Assembly: GCA_945870185.1 (NCBI GenBank)
Contig: CAMBRK010000045.1
Span: 1 to 34,439 of the forward strand
Length of the DNA stretch: 34,439 nucleotides
Direction: 5' to 3'
Origin: Aureispira sp. CCB-QB1
Lineage (GTDB): Bacteria; Bacteroidota; Bacteroidia; Chitinophagales; Saprospiraceae
Positions 25,326 through 34,190 of the stretch are shown in pieces. Position 1 is the first letter of the stretch; each line of letters begins with the position of its first letter. Under the pieces are notes generated by a model that saw only the letters and a list, made by a program, of their open reading frames with translations, made no database searches and was not told the DNA's origin. Both the position numbers and the translations under genes were made by a program.

Positions 25326-25610
25326 ATGGTAAAAAAATTAAATGCAGCAGAAATCGAGAATGCTATGATAAGTATCCAAAACTGGAAACGAAAAGATCAA
25401 ACAATACAAAAAGATTTTAAGTTTAAAAATTTCATAGAGGCTTTTGGGTTTATGAGTCAGGTGGCCCTGATAGCAGAATCCTTGAATCACCATCCCAATT
25501 GGTCCAATGTTTACAATAAAGTATCCATTCATCTGACAACACATGATGTAGGCGGACTATCTGAAAAGGATTTTATCTTAGCCCAAAAAATAGATAAAAT
25601 AACATCCTAA
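25326..25610 (+). CDS. 4a-hydroxytetrahydrobiopterin dehydratase (pterin carbinolamine dehydratase)
   Basis: This 94-aa protein has the length and signature of the PCD/DCoH family: HHPNW (55-59) and [13 protein letters not shown] (70-82), whose histidines and aspartate line the pterin site. The family dehydrates 4a-hydroxytetrahydropterin formed by aromatic amino acid hydroxylases; some bacterial members lacking a hydroxylase are thought to act elsewhere in pterin or molybdopterin metabolism. I chose the ATG at 25326: the open frame extends to 25233, but that extension overlaps the terminator hairpin and has no family similarity. No hydroxylase gene is in the window. It is the only intact gene in the surrounding decay zone. 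Confidence 0.88.
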   Translation: MVKKLNAAEIENAMISIQNWKRKDQTIQKDFKFKNFIEAFGFMSQVALIAESLNHHPNWSNVYNKVSIHLTTHDVGGLSEKDFILAQKIDKITS

Positions 25611-25720
25611 AAAATAGGCTAAAGTAATTTTGAGTAAACAAAAAAATCAATAAAGTGTGACATCCCCATTGATGACTAGTCTATATAACATGAAATCATC
25701 AATTTTAAATCACCTAATTT

Positions 25721-25728
25721 TATTTTTG
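25721..25728 (+). promoter_or_regulatory. TAnnTTTG element overlapping the MscS reading frame start
   Basis: TATTTTTG is an exact -7 consensus whose last base is also the first base of the GTG codon at 25728. If it is used, transcription would begin after that GTG, and a downstream start such as ATG 25788 would be needed. Confidence 0.35.
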
Positions 25729-26558
25729 TGCTTTTACAATCAGACATCGTAGCTGCTCTGCTAAACCTTGTTTCAAAGATCACAGAGATGGCATTTGAAT
25801 ATGGCCCAAAGTTAATTGGTGCCGTCATAGTATATCTGATTGGTTCGATGATCATAGGATGGATATCCAAAGGTATTACAGCCATGCTTAAAGCAAAAAA
25901 TGTTGATACTTCATAACAATCATTCTTATCATTTTTTGTAAGTATCATGCTCAAAATTCTTTTACTTTTGACTGTGTTCGGAATGATGGGCGTAAATCTT
26001 ACAGCTTTTGGCGCCATCTTAGCCGGTCTTGCTGTTGGCGTCGGAGCAGCATTAAATGGTACTTTAGGTAATTTTGCAGGAGGAGTCATGATGTTATTAT
26101 TCAAGCCCTTTAAATTAGGAGATCTTATTGAAGCTCAATGCTTTGTCGGTAATGTAAAAGAACAAGGCATTTTCAATACCTTCCTTTTGACACCTGAAAA
26201 TAAAACTGTTATCCTGTCAAATGGAGCTTTATCTACAGGAACCATAGTGAACTATACTACTCATGGCAATCTTAGAGTGGATATTTCTATGGCTATAGAC
26301 CCAGGAGTAAGTATAGACCATGCCAGAAAAGTAGCCATTGACGCTATGAATTCTATTCCTGAAGTATTAAGTAGTCCAGCACCTGAAGTTAGTGTGCTGT
26401 ATACAGGAGGAAGTATGACTACTTTAGCCATAAGACCATATTGTGCACGACAAGATTATTGGACCATATTTTTTGGCACACAAGAAATCGTGAAAAATGC
26501 ATTTGATGCTCACGGAGTAGCAGCGCATATACCACATAGAGTGATTATCAATAAATAA
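25728..26558 (+). pseudogene. MscS-family mechanosensitive channel interrupted by one in-frame TAA
   Basis: Two frames in the same phase form one channel. Part 1 (25728-25913) gives the first transmembrane helix (GPKLIGAVIVYLIGSMIIGW) and the linker KAKNVDTS. TAA at 25914-25916 follows, then QSFLSFFVSIMLKILL (TM2), LAGLAVGVGAALNGTLGNFAGG (the gly/ala-rich pore helix TM3), FKPFKLGDLIE and the beta/alpha-beta cytoplasmic domain. Family members read VD-x-S-L-x-x-FL here, so a TTA leucine codon has probably mutated to TAA. Small-conductance channels relieve osmotic shock as heptamers; this copy would yield a useless N-peptide and, if restarted at ATG 25947, a channel lacking TM1. A sequencing error is the main alternative. 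Confidence 0.8.
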
Positions 26559-26613
26559 GCTCGTATCTACATCAAATTAAAGAATTTGTCTAATGGTTGT
26601 TGGTGTTTCGTAG

Positions 26614-26649
26614 ATGCCGGAACGATCTTTTAGGTCATCTGGCATTTTT
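26614..26649 (+). terminator. Terminator downstream of the MscS locus
   Basis: ATGCCGGA (26614-26621) pairs with TCTGGCAT (26638-26645) with one G-U pair, followed by TTTTTC on the plus strand. Confidence 0.55.
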
Positions 26650-26681
26650 CTATTACGAATTTTCACAGACTTACAGATCCA

Positions 26682-27341
26682 TTATTTAGGCCTTACCAAT
26701 AAGAGCTGTCCCACTTCTTTGCTTAGTATTTCGTTGTGTCTCCCATCAATAGATACTTGCATCGTCATGTCATATTTATTTTTGTGGATGACAGTGATTT
26801 CACATCCGGATTTGATATGTAGTTGCGTCAGATGTTTGAGCAATTCGGTGTTGTGCTCTCTTAAACTCAGTAATATAGCCGGTTTTAATTCATGCAATTC
26901 CGTGAGTGCTATCTGTTGTCGAATAGTAAACTTTCCATCACTATTAGGTATCGGATCTCCAAACGGGTCAAACTTGGGGTAATCCAAAAAAGCATCCAAT
27001 CTACTGATTAGTTCAGGTGATTGCATATGTTCCAAATCATCAGAAATAGACTCTATCTGATGCCAGCCAAATCTGAGTTTCTCTACCAAAAACGTTTTCC
27101 ATAACCTATTATTCCTAATCAATTGTGTAGCTATTTTTATACCCGATGCGGTGAGATTGACACCCTTATACTTTTCATAAGTTACGAGTTCTTTTTCAGC
27201 CAATTTTTTTATCATATCCGTTACACTAGCAGGTTGTGTACCCATGAGATCTGATATAGCATTGGTGCTCACAGATTTTTTTTCTTTCTCTGCAATTCTA
27301 TAAATTATTTTGATATAATTTTCTTCGGTTTGGGTGAGCAT
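26682..27341 (-). CDS. DtxR/MntR-family metal-dependent transcriptional regulator
   Basis: This 219-aa protein represses metal-uptake genes when bound to Fe2+ or Mn2+. An N-terminal winged helix (TQTEENYIKIIYRIAEKE...STNAISDLMGTQPASVTDMI, about 3-43) is followed by the dimerisation/metal domain with WHQIESISDDLEH (metal-ligand His, Asp and Glu) and FDPFGDPIP. The C-terminal FeoA/SH3-like domain begins near 150 (CEITVIHKNKYDMTMQVSIDGR). Length is typical of the three-domain form. No transporter gene (feo, mnt) is adjacent; it is divergent from ruvC. An exact -7 element and a 7-4-7 palindrome just upstream suggest autoregulation. Iron versus manganese specificity cannot be decided here. Confidence 0.9.
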   Translation of the reverse strand: MLTQTEENYIKIIYRIAEKEKKSVSTNAISDLMGTQPASVTDMIKKLAEKELVTYEKYKGVNLTASGIKIATQLIRNNRLWKTFLVEKLRFGWHQIESISDDLEHMQSPELISRLDAFLDYPKFDPFGDPIPNSDGKFTIRQQIALTELHELKPAILLSLREHNTELLKHLTQLHIKSGCEITVIHKNKYDMTMQVSIDGRHNEILSKEVGQLLLVRPK

Positions 27342-27358
27342 AAATAAGATTTTAATGA

Positions 27359-27388
27359 CAAAGATAAATATTTTAGACCACTCTAAAA
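27359..27388 (-). promoter_or_regulatory. Promoter and candidate operator of the DtxR/MntR-family regulator
   Basis: The minus strand reads TATCTTTG (27359-27366), 17 bp before the ATG at 27341. Immediately upstream is the palindrome TTTTAGA-CCAC-TCTAAAA (27371-27388), which sits between the -7 and -33 positions, where a bound repressor would block polymerase. Confidence 0.5.
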
Positions 27389-27420
27389 ATATATTAACAA
27401 ATAATATTATATGTTTTTTA

Positions 27421-27428
27421 TATCTTTG
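27421..27428 (+). promoter_or_regulatory. Putative -7 element of ruvC
   Basis: TATCTTTG is an exact TAnnTTTG, 22 bp before the ATG at 27451. Confidence 0.55.
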
Positions 27429-27450
27429 CCCAAATTAACTCCATTGTTTT

Positions 27451-28032
27451 ATGAGTGTTTCAAAAAATCCTGTCAGCCCTTCTTATAAAATCTTGGGCGT
27501 AGATCCGGGCACCAATATCCTTGGGTATGCTGTACTTGAAGTAGATGGTAAAGCACTGAAGGTGTTAAATTTCGGAGTATTTCACTTGGAAAAGTATGAA
27601 GACCATCACGAAAAGTTAAAAGAAATTTTTCTTCAACTACAAGAAATAATCGAAACCTATCTACCCAAACAATTGGCCATAGAAGCACCATTTTATGGTA
27701 AAAATGTGCAGTCCATGCTCAAACTCGGACGTGCTCAAGGTGTAGCCATGGCCGCAGCGATGACGATGGGACTCGAAATACAAGAATACGCTCCCAAAAA
27801 GATCAAACAATCCATCACCGGTAATGGCAATGCCTCCAAAGAGCAGGTAGCCGCAATGCTTGAGAGCATCTTAAAGATAAAAATATCTTCCAAACACCTC
27901 GATGCGACTGATGCATTGGGAGTTGCGGTGACCCATTACAACCAAACCGGTAGTATATTGGGTGGACAAAAAAAGCATTCCGGGTGGTCATCTTTTATCA
28001 AGGACAATCCTGGAAAGGTAGGCAAAGTGTGA
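27451..28032 (+). CDS. ruvC: Holliday junction resolvase RuvC
   Basis: This 193-aa endonuclease cuts Holliday junctions symmetrically, working with RuvAB in recombination. The acidic catalytic residues are D18 in LGVDPGTNILGYAV, E78 in LAIEAPFYGKN, and D151 and D154 in KHLDATDALGVAVTHY. The conserved LGRAQGVAMAAA, EYAPKKIKQSITGNGNASKEQV segments are all present. Length is slightly above the E. coli protein because of a C-terminal extension (about 168-193) rich in Gly, Lys and Ser. It has its own promoter, and the following gap holds only a weak AGAAAAAA/TTTTTTCT inverted repeat (28032-28073). Confidence 0.95.
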   Translation: MSVSKNPVSPSYKILGVDPGTNILGYAVLEVDGKALKVLNFGVFHLEKYEDHHEKLKEIFLQLQEIIETYLPKQLAIEAPFYGKNVQSMLKLGRAQGVAMAAAMTMGLEIQEYAPKKIKQSITGNGNASKEQVAAMLESILKIKISSKHLDATDALGVAVTHYNQTGSILGGQKKHSGWSSFIKDNPGKVGKV

Positions 28033-28181
28033 GAAAAAAATTGCAGTGCTTACTAAACCACAGTATTTTTTCTGCGTGCCTTGTCCCTACTTTAGCTTTA
28101 TGAAAGACAAAATAAAAGCTGAAACAAAAAGTCCTAAAGAAAATTTCAATATTTGAAAAAGAGAGCTTACTTTTGTATTTG

Positions 28182-28225
28182 GGATATACGCCATTTGGCG
28201 TATATCCTGTTGTTATGTAGGATGA
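28182..28225 (+). repeat. Left hairpin plus GTTGTTATGTAGG element before parDE
   Basis: GGATATACGCC (28182-28192) and GGCGTATATCC (28197-28207) form a perfect 11-bp stem with an ATTT loop. It is followed at once by GTTGTTATGTAGGATGA (28209-28225). A matching tail lies inverted on the other side of the toxin-antitoxin genes at 28829-28846. Confidence 0.7.
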
Positions 28226-28234
28226 AAAATAAAT

Positions 28235-28265
28235 TTGCAAATATTACCAAATATTGGTAACTTTG
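28235..28265 (+). promoter_or_regulatory. parDE promoter with palindromic operator
   Basis: TTG (28235-28237) and TAACTTTG (28258-28265) are 20 bp apart, an ideal Bacteroidota promoter. The perfect 7-3-7 palindrome TTACCAA-ATA-TTGGTAA (28244-28260) lies between them and overlaps the -7 element. This is the arrangement expected for autorepression by the ParD antitoxin or the ParDE complex. Confidence 0.75.
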
Positions 28266-28280
28266 TACTAAAATAGCAAA

Positions 28281-28532
28281 ATGGGTAAGAATACATCAAT
28301 ATCCCTGGGAAATCATTTTGAAGAATTTGTTCAAACAAGAATAGGGGAAGGAAGATATACAAATGCAAGTGAAGTGATAAGAGCTGGGTTAAGATTATTA
28401 GAAGAAGAAGAACAAAAGTTTTATGCTTTACGAAAGGCAATCCAAGATGGAATTGACAGTGGAATAGCAGAAGATTTCGACCCGAAAACACATCTAAAAG
28501 AATTGAAACGAAGAAAAAAGGTCAATGGCTAA
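28281..28532 (+). CDS. parD: ParD-family type II antitoxin
   Basis: This 83-aa protein is the antitoxin of a ParDE module. Residues 1-45 form the ribbon-helix-helix DNA-binding domain (TSISLGNHFEEFVQTRIGEGRYTNASEVIRAGLRLLEE is the diagnostic segment). The acidic and basic tail (EDFDPKTHLKELKRRKK) would wrap and neutralise the toxin. It overlaps the toxin gene by 8 bp (ATGGCTAA), so translation is coupled. Its RHH domain probably binds the palindrome in its own promoter. The module is AT-rich. Confidence 0.93.
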   Translation: MGKNTSISLGNHFEEFVQTRIGEGRYTNASEVIRAGLRLLEEEEQKFYALRKAIQDGIDSGIAEDFDPKTHLKELKRRKKVNG

Positions 28533-28827
28533 GATTAATTTTACTAAAAAAGCCAAGATTGACTTAGAAGAAATATGGGAATATACTTATGAAACTTGGT
28601 CAGAAAAACAAGCTGATAAATACTACAATGAACTTATTGAAAAATGCCAAGAATTAAAAAAAGATTTTGAACGAGGCAGAGACTATTCAATATTGTTCCC
28701 AAATTTGAAAGGTTATAAAGTTAGCAAACACATAATATTTTACAGGCTATTGGATAAAGGTAAAACAATTGAAATAGCAAGAATTCTACACGAAAAAATG
28801 GATCTTAAAAAACACCTGAATGAATGA
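28525..28827 (+). CDS. parE: ParE-family type II toxin
   Basis: This 100-aa protein belongs to the RelE/ParE superfamily. Features are the N-terminal KINFTKKAKIDLEEIWEYTYETW helical pair, the central YYNELIEKCQELKK helix and the C-terminal strand pair YKVSKHIIFYRLLDKG and IEIARILHEKMD. The RILHEKMDL ending is typical of ParE rather than of ribosome-dependent RelE. Classical ParE toxins poison DNA gyrase; that target is inferred from the family, and some members act otherwise. All key segments are intact, so the toxin is probably functional and held by the upstream antitoxin. Confidence 0.92.
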   Translation: MAKINFTKKAKIDLEEIWEYTYETWSEKQADKYYNELIEKCQELKKDFERGRDYSILFPNLKGYKVSKHIIFYRLLDKGKTIEIARILHEKMDLKKHLNE

Positions 28828-28828
28828 A

Positions 28829-28899
28829 TCACCCTACATAATCAACGGCTTTGATGAACAGATTTCGCTATTGCTCTTCAGTCACAAAGCCAAAACGTT
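28829..28899 (-). repeat. Right (inverted) hairpin plus 13-mer element after parDE
   Basis: On the minus strand the hairpin arms AACG-TTTT-GGCTTTG and CAAAGCCGTT (28844-28899) precede GTTGATTATGTAGGGTGA (28829-28846). That tail differs from the left copy by one inserted A and one A/G change. The stem sequences of the two copies are unrelated, while the tails match. Confidence 0.55.
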
Positions 28900-28913
28900 C
28901 ACTTGCTAAAAAA

Positions 28914-29615
28914 TTACAACCACCTTGCAAAAGAAATCAAATCATTAAAAACTAAATCCGGTACAAATTCTTGGCTTACTGATGGTGTAGCACCTGACCC
29001 AATTTTGGCAAAACGCCTATTGATCCACACACTATTAAATCCCATTTCTTTGGCGGGAATGTGGTCGTGATATAAACTTTCAGCTACATGCAATATATCA
29101 CTTTTTGAATAGCCATCCAATGCCAGATCCTCAAAAACATAACGAAATACTTGATGATCGGGTTTGTAAGCTCCTATATTTTGAGCTGTAAATGTCTTAT
29201 AAAATGGTACTTTAAGGTGTTTTTTAGTGGCTTCGATAGATGCATTATCTATATTCGAGACTATGACCAACTTATATTTTTCAGCAAGGATTGCTAGTGC
29301 TTCTACCGTATCATTGAAAGGAGTCCAATCCTGAATGGACGAGCCGAATGCTTTGATTTCTTGGGGAGTTAAGCTCATTTCCAAATGATGTCCAATTTTT
29401 TTTATGCCTTCTTGGAGTACAAGATCATAAGTCAGATTCGGAAATTGTGATTGAATTTTATGTTCTTCACCAGCAAACCACTGGAGAATGTTATCGTCAT
29501 TATCTACAATATCTGGCCAAATATTCCTGATGTTGGCCACAATAGCGCTTTCCCAATCTATAAGCGTACCATAACAATCAAAAGTCAATATTTTTATGGA
29601 ATTTGTACTTATCAT
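28914..29615 (-). CDS. HAD-superfamily hydrolase (haloacid dehalogenase type II-like)
   Basis: This 233-aa phosphatase/dehalogenase-fold protein has the HAD motifs in order: nucleophile D13 in LTFDCYGTLID, IVSNIDNASI (motif II, Ser), GAYKPDHQVF (motif III, Lys) and HVAESLYHDHIPAKEMG (motif IV). DCYGTLIDW at the start and a helical cap after motif I are typical of the L-2-haloacid dehalogenase subgroup, but many such proteins are phosphatases of unknown substrate. It converges on parDE and is divergent from alaA. An exact -7 element lies at 29635-29642 (minus strand). Confidence 0.87.
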   Translation of the reverse strand: MISTNSIKILTFDCYGTLIDWESAIVANIRNIWPDIVDNDDNILQWFAGEEHKIQSQFPNLTYDLVLQEGIKKIGHHLEMSLTPQEIKAFGSSIQDWTPFNDTVEALAILAEKYKLVIVSNIDNASIEATKKHLKVPFYKTFTAQNIGAYKPDHQVFRYVFEDLALDGYSKSDILHVAESLYHDHIPAKEMGFNSVWINRRFAKIGSGATPSVSQEFVPDLVFNDLISFARWL

Positions 29616-29634
29616 GATAAAATTCTTTAAAGGT

Positions 29635-29642
29635 CAAAGGTA
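29635..29642 (-). promoter_or_regulatory. Putative -7 element of the HAD hydrolase gene
   Basis: The minus strand reads TACCTTTG, an exact TAnnTTTG, 20 bp before the ATG at 29615. Confidence 0.5.
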
Positions 29643-29702
29643 ATTATTTTTATTAAAAGTAAAATTTTACGATCAATATGAAAACCAAATGCCTATTTAA
29701 GC

Positions 29703-29710
29703 TAATTTTG
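29703..29710 (+). promoter_or_regulatory. Putative -7 element of the alaA operon
   Basis: TAATTTTG is an exact TAnnTTTG, 22 bp before the ATG at 29733. Confidence 0.5.
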
Positions 29711-29732
29711 TGGCTTGTTAAAATAAAATGTA

Positions 29733-30977
29733 ATGCCTGATAAGCTATTTAAAAAGAGTGATCGACTTCAAAATTTGAGTTATGCTATTCGCGGCCCTAT
29801 ATTTGATAAAGCGCAACAACTCGAAGCAGCTGGTCAAAAGATCATAAATCTGAATATAGGTAACCCAGCACCTTTTGGTTTTGATGTACCAGACGAAATT
29901 ATGCATGATATGATCGTAAATCTTAGAAATGCTCAAGGTTACTCGCATCATCTAGGTATATTTTCGGCTAGAAAAGCCGTGATGCATTATACACAACAAC
30001 AAGGCATTCATGGAGTAACTATTGACGATATTTATATTGGTAATGGCGTGAGTGAGTTGATCCTGATGAGTATGCAAGCTGTTGTAAATCAAGGAGACGA
30101 AATTTTGGTGCCTTCACCTGATTATCCACTTTGGACCACAGCCATTTCCTTATCGGGTGGTAAAGCCGTACATTATATATGTGATGAATCTGCTGACTGG
30201 AATCCCGACATAGAAGATATCAAAAGTAAAATCACATCAAAAACTAAGGGTATTGTCATCATCAATCCCAACAATCCAACGGGGGCAGTGTATGAAAAAA
30301 GTGTATTACAATCGATCATAAAACTAGCACAAGAACACCAACTCATCATTTTTTCTGATGAGATTTATGACAAAATACTTTATGATGGCCATATCCATTA
30401 TCCGATAGCTGCTATGGCTGACGATCTGCTGATATTTACCTATGGTGGATTGTCCAAAAACTATAGGGCGGCTGGTTTTCGTGGAGGCTGGCTGATATTA
30501 AGTGGAGCCGTGCATAAAGCAAAATCTATCTCAGAAGGTTTAAATCTATTGGCAAGTATGCGATTATGTGCCAATGTCCCGACTCAGTATGCAATACAAA
30601 CAGCATTAGGTGGCTATCAAAGTATTCAGGACTTGGTGGCCAAACAAGGTAGATTAACAAAACAACGAGATCTGATATATTATATGATGACCGACATTCC
30701 TGGCATCACATGTGTCAAACCCAAAGGCGCACTCTACCTATTTCCTAAAATAGATATATCCAAATTTGATTTTAAAAATGATGAAGATTTCGCCTACCAG
30801 CTTCTTGAGGAGAAGCACATTTTGATTGTTCCTGGCAGTGGATTTAATCATATGGATGATCAACATTTCAGAATTGTCTTCTTGCCACAGACAGATGAGT
30901 TGGAGCTTGCTGCTAATCAAATGAAATCTTTTTTTGATCATAGCAGAGTGACTGCTGTACAGACGGCATTATCCTAA
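29733..30977 (+). CDS. alaA: Alanine (glutamate-pyruvate) aminotransferase, AlaA-like
   Basis: This 414-aa class I/II PLP-dependent aminotransferase closely follows the E. coli AlaA sequence as I know it: IRGPIFDKAQQLE, LNIGNPAPFGFDVPDEI, IYIGNGVSELI, LVPSPDYPLW, HYICDESADWNPD, IINPNNPTGAVY, LASMRLCANVP and IQTALGGYQSI. The PLP lysine is K242 in GGLSKNYR; N181, D209 and Y212 are the supporting cofactor residues. It should interconvert pyruvate and glutamate with alanine and 2-oxoglutarate in the cytoplasm. The stop codon is 3 bp from the ATG of a sodium/solute symporter gene, so the two are one transcript. Confidence 0.92.
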   Translation: MPDKLFKKSDRLQNLSYAIRGPIFDKAQQLEAAGQKIINLNIGNPAPFGFDVPDEIMHDMIVNLRNAQGYSHHLGIFSARKAVMHYTQQQGIHGVTIDDIYIGNGVSELILMSMQAVVNQGDEILVPSPDYPLWTTAISLSGGKAVHYICDESADWNPDIEDIKSKITSKTKGIVIINPNNPTGAVYEKSVLQSIIKLAQEHQLIIFSDEIYDKILYDGHIHYPIAAMADDLLIFTYGGLSKNYRAAGFRGGWLILSGAVHKAKSISEGLNLLASMRLCANVPTQYAIQTALGGYQSIQDLVAKQGRLTKQRDLIYYMMTDIPGITCVKPKGALYLFPKIDISKFDFKNDEDFAYQLLEEKHILIVPGSGFNHMDDQHFRIVFLPQTDELELAANQMKSFFDHSRVTAVQTALS

Positions 30978-30980
30978 AAG

Positions 30981-32375
30981 ATGTTGATATTATTTATCGC
31001 CATCTATTTTATAGTCACCCTATCTGTGGGTTTTTATGCCTCTCGGAAAGTACAGACTACCGGTGATTTTATAAATGCTGGGAGAAGTTTACATCCAGCT
31101 ATAAATACCGCTGCACTTTTTGCGCTTTGGTTTGGTAGTGAAACGATATTCGGAGCTAGTGCTCAGTTTGCCGAGCATGGACTGATTGCTATTATAGAAG
31201 ATCCGCTAGGTGGCGTCTTATGTTTATTATTAGTTGGATTTTTCTTTTCGAGAAAGCTATACCAACTCAATATATATACCATAGGAGATCTATTTCGCAA
31301 ACAATATGGCCCTAAAGTGGAGATATTAAGTGCCATACTCATGATCTTAAGCTTTGTAGGCTATGCAGCAGCACAGATCGTGGCATTAGGTTTATTGGTT
31401 CACACAATATTGTCCTTAAGTATACCACTAAGTATGTTGTTGAGTGTTTCCGTAGTTGTTTTTTATACTTTCACAGGGGGCATGTGGGCAGTTTCCATCA
31501 CAGATTTTGTCCAAAGCATACTTATAGTTACAGGTCTCATAGCTATTGCATGGTATATGACGGATATGATAGGTGGTACAGCGATAGTTTTTCAAAGTTT
31601 AAAACCAGTACAAACCCAATTTCTCCCAGAACAGAACTTTGAAAGCTGGCTAAACTGGATTGCTTCGTGGATGGTGCTTGGTTTTGGAAGTATTGCTTCT
31701 CAGGATATATTCCAAAGAGTAAACTCAGCCAGAAGCGAAGATGCAGCGTATTACTCTACCCTATTAGGGGCAGTTTTGTATTTTATATTTGCTATGATCC
31801 CATTATATTTAGTGTTGGCTATTCAAGCATCCGATACATCACTTTTAACAGGAGATTTACAGCTCGCGTTACCGCAAATGGTTTTAAAAACTATGCCCAT
31901 ATGGCTTCAGGTTTTATTCTTTGGGTCCTTATTGAGCGCCATTATGAGTACCTGTAGTGGTGCTTTACTCGCTCCAGCAAGTTTATTATCAGAAAACATA
32001 ATCAAACCGATGTTCCGATCAACATTAAGTGACCATAAGCTTTTATTGCTTACTCGAATGTCTGTTATCTGCATCGGTATGATTTCATTTATCATTGCTT
32101 TGAGTAGTCAAAACATTTTTGGCTTGGTCAGTGAAGCGAGCGTGATCGGTCTAGTGAGTGTATTTGTGCCCTTTGTAGCTGCCTTATTTTTTGAGTTTAA
32201 AAACAAATGGGCAGCTTTCCTATCCATGATTATGGGGATCGTTTCCTATGCCATTTTTAGTATCTTCCATATTTCTACGATCAACCCACTACTTCCTGGT
32301 CTATTGTTTTCCCTGACAGGCTTAATTACGGGAATCTTGATCACAAGATTATTCTTCAAAATAAAAGAAAGATAA
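30981..32375 (+). CDS. Sodium:solute symporter (SSS/PutP family)
   Basis: This 464-aa polytopic membrane protein belongs to the Na+/solute symporter family. The N-terminus IAIYFIVTLSVGFYASRKV...TTGDFINAGRSL and the ALWFGSETIFGASAQFAEHGL loop are family hallmarks; FGSIASQDIFQRVNSARS and SAIMSTCSGALLAPASLL (the sodium-site helix) follow. About 12-13 hydrophobic helices can be counted. It begins 3 bp after alaA, so it may carry a substrate or product linked to alanine metabolism, but the sequence does not identify the substrate. Length is normal to slightly short for the family. Confidence 0.9.
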   Translation: MLILFIAIYFIVTLSVGFYASRKVQTTGDFINAGRSLHPAINTAALFALWFGSETIFGASAQFAEHGLIAIIEDPLGGVLCLLLVGFFFSRKLYQLNIYTIGDLFRKQYGPKVEILSAILMILSFVGYAAAQIVALGLLVHTILSLSIPLSMLLSVSVVVFYTFTGGMWAVSITDFVQSILIVTGLIAIAWYMTDMIGGTAIVFQSLKPVQTQFLPEQNFESWLNWIASWMVLGFGSIASQDIFQRVNSARSEDAAYYSTLLGAVLYFIFAMIPLYLVLAIQASDTSLLTGDLQLALPQMVLKTMPIWLQVLFFGSLLSAIMSTCSGALLAPASLLSENIIKPMFRSTLSDHKLLLLTRMSVICIGMISFIIALSSQNIFGLVSEASVIGLVSVFVPFVAALFFEFKNKWAAFLSMIMGIVSYAIFSIFHISTINPLLPGLLFSLTGLITGILITRLFFKIKER

Positions 32376-32583
32376 GATTTAAAAAAATATAAAGTTTTAT
32401 TAAAATATTTATCTCAGCAACTAAAACAAAATTAGTTTACCACACCATATTTTACTAGGATAACCAAATATAAATTCTATAATAAGGATGTAGAAACAAT
32501 ATAAATCGGTTTAATTTTTTTTCATTTGGCAAAAAAAAATATGTAAAATATGTATAAATTATTAACAATAAAAGAATTAAATG

Positions 32584-32591
32584 TATCTTTG
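32584..32591 (+). promoter_or_regulatory. Putative -7 element of the atpD-atpC operon
   Basis: TATCTTTG is an exact TAnnTTTG, giving a 5' leader of about 45 nt to the ATG at 32641. The spacer upstream (32376-32580) is AT-rich and otherwise empty. Confidence 0.55.
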
Positions 32592-32634
32592 TGGCGATTT
32601 TCAAAAAATACATTAATTCAAACCATTAATTTAA

Positions 32635-34161
<1,527 letters not shown>

Positions 34162-34190
34162 TAATATATTCAAAAAAGTAATCAATAGAT

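Noticed and set aside
25676-26104. A 142-codon minus-strand open frame over the MscS locus
   Set aside because: It is the antisense shadow of the MscS coding sequence, whose plus-strand translation is clearly a channel family.
28182-28225. A canonical integron attC site
   Set aside because: The hairpin and GTTGTTATG tail are suggestive, but the RYYYAAC/GTTRRRY pairing boxes are not present, the two copies are inverted rather than direct, and no integrase gene is in the window. It is kept only as an unclassified mobile-unit boundary.
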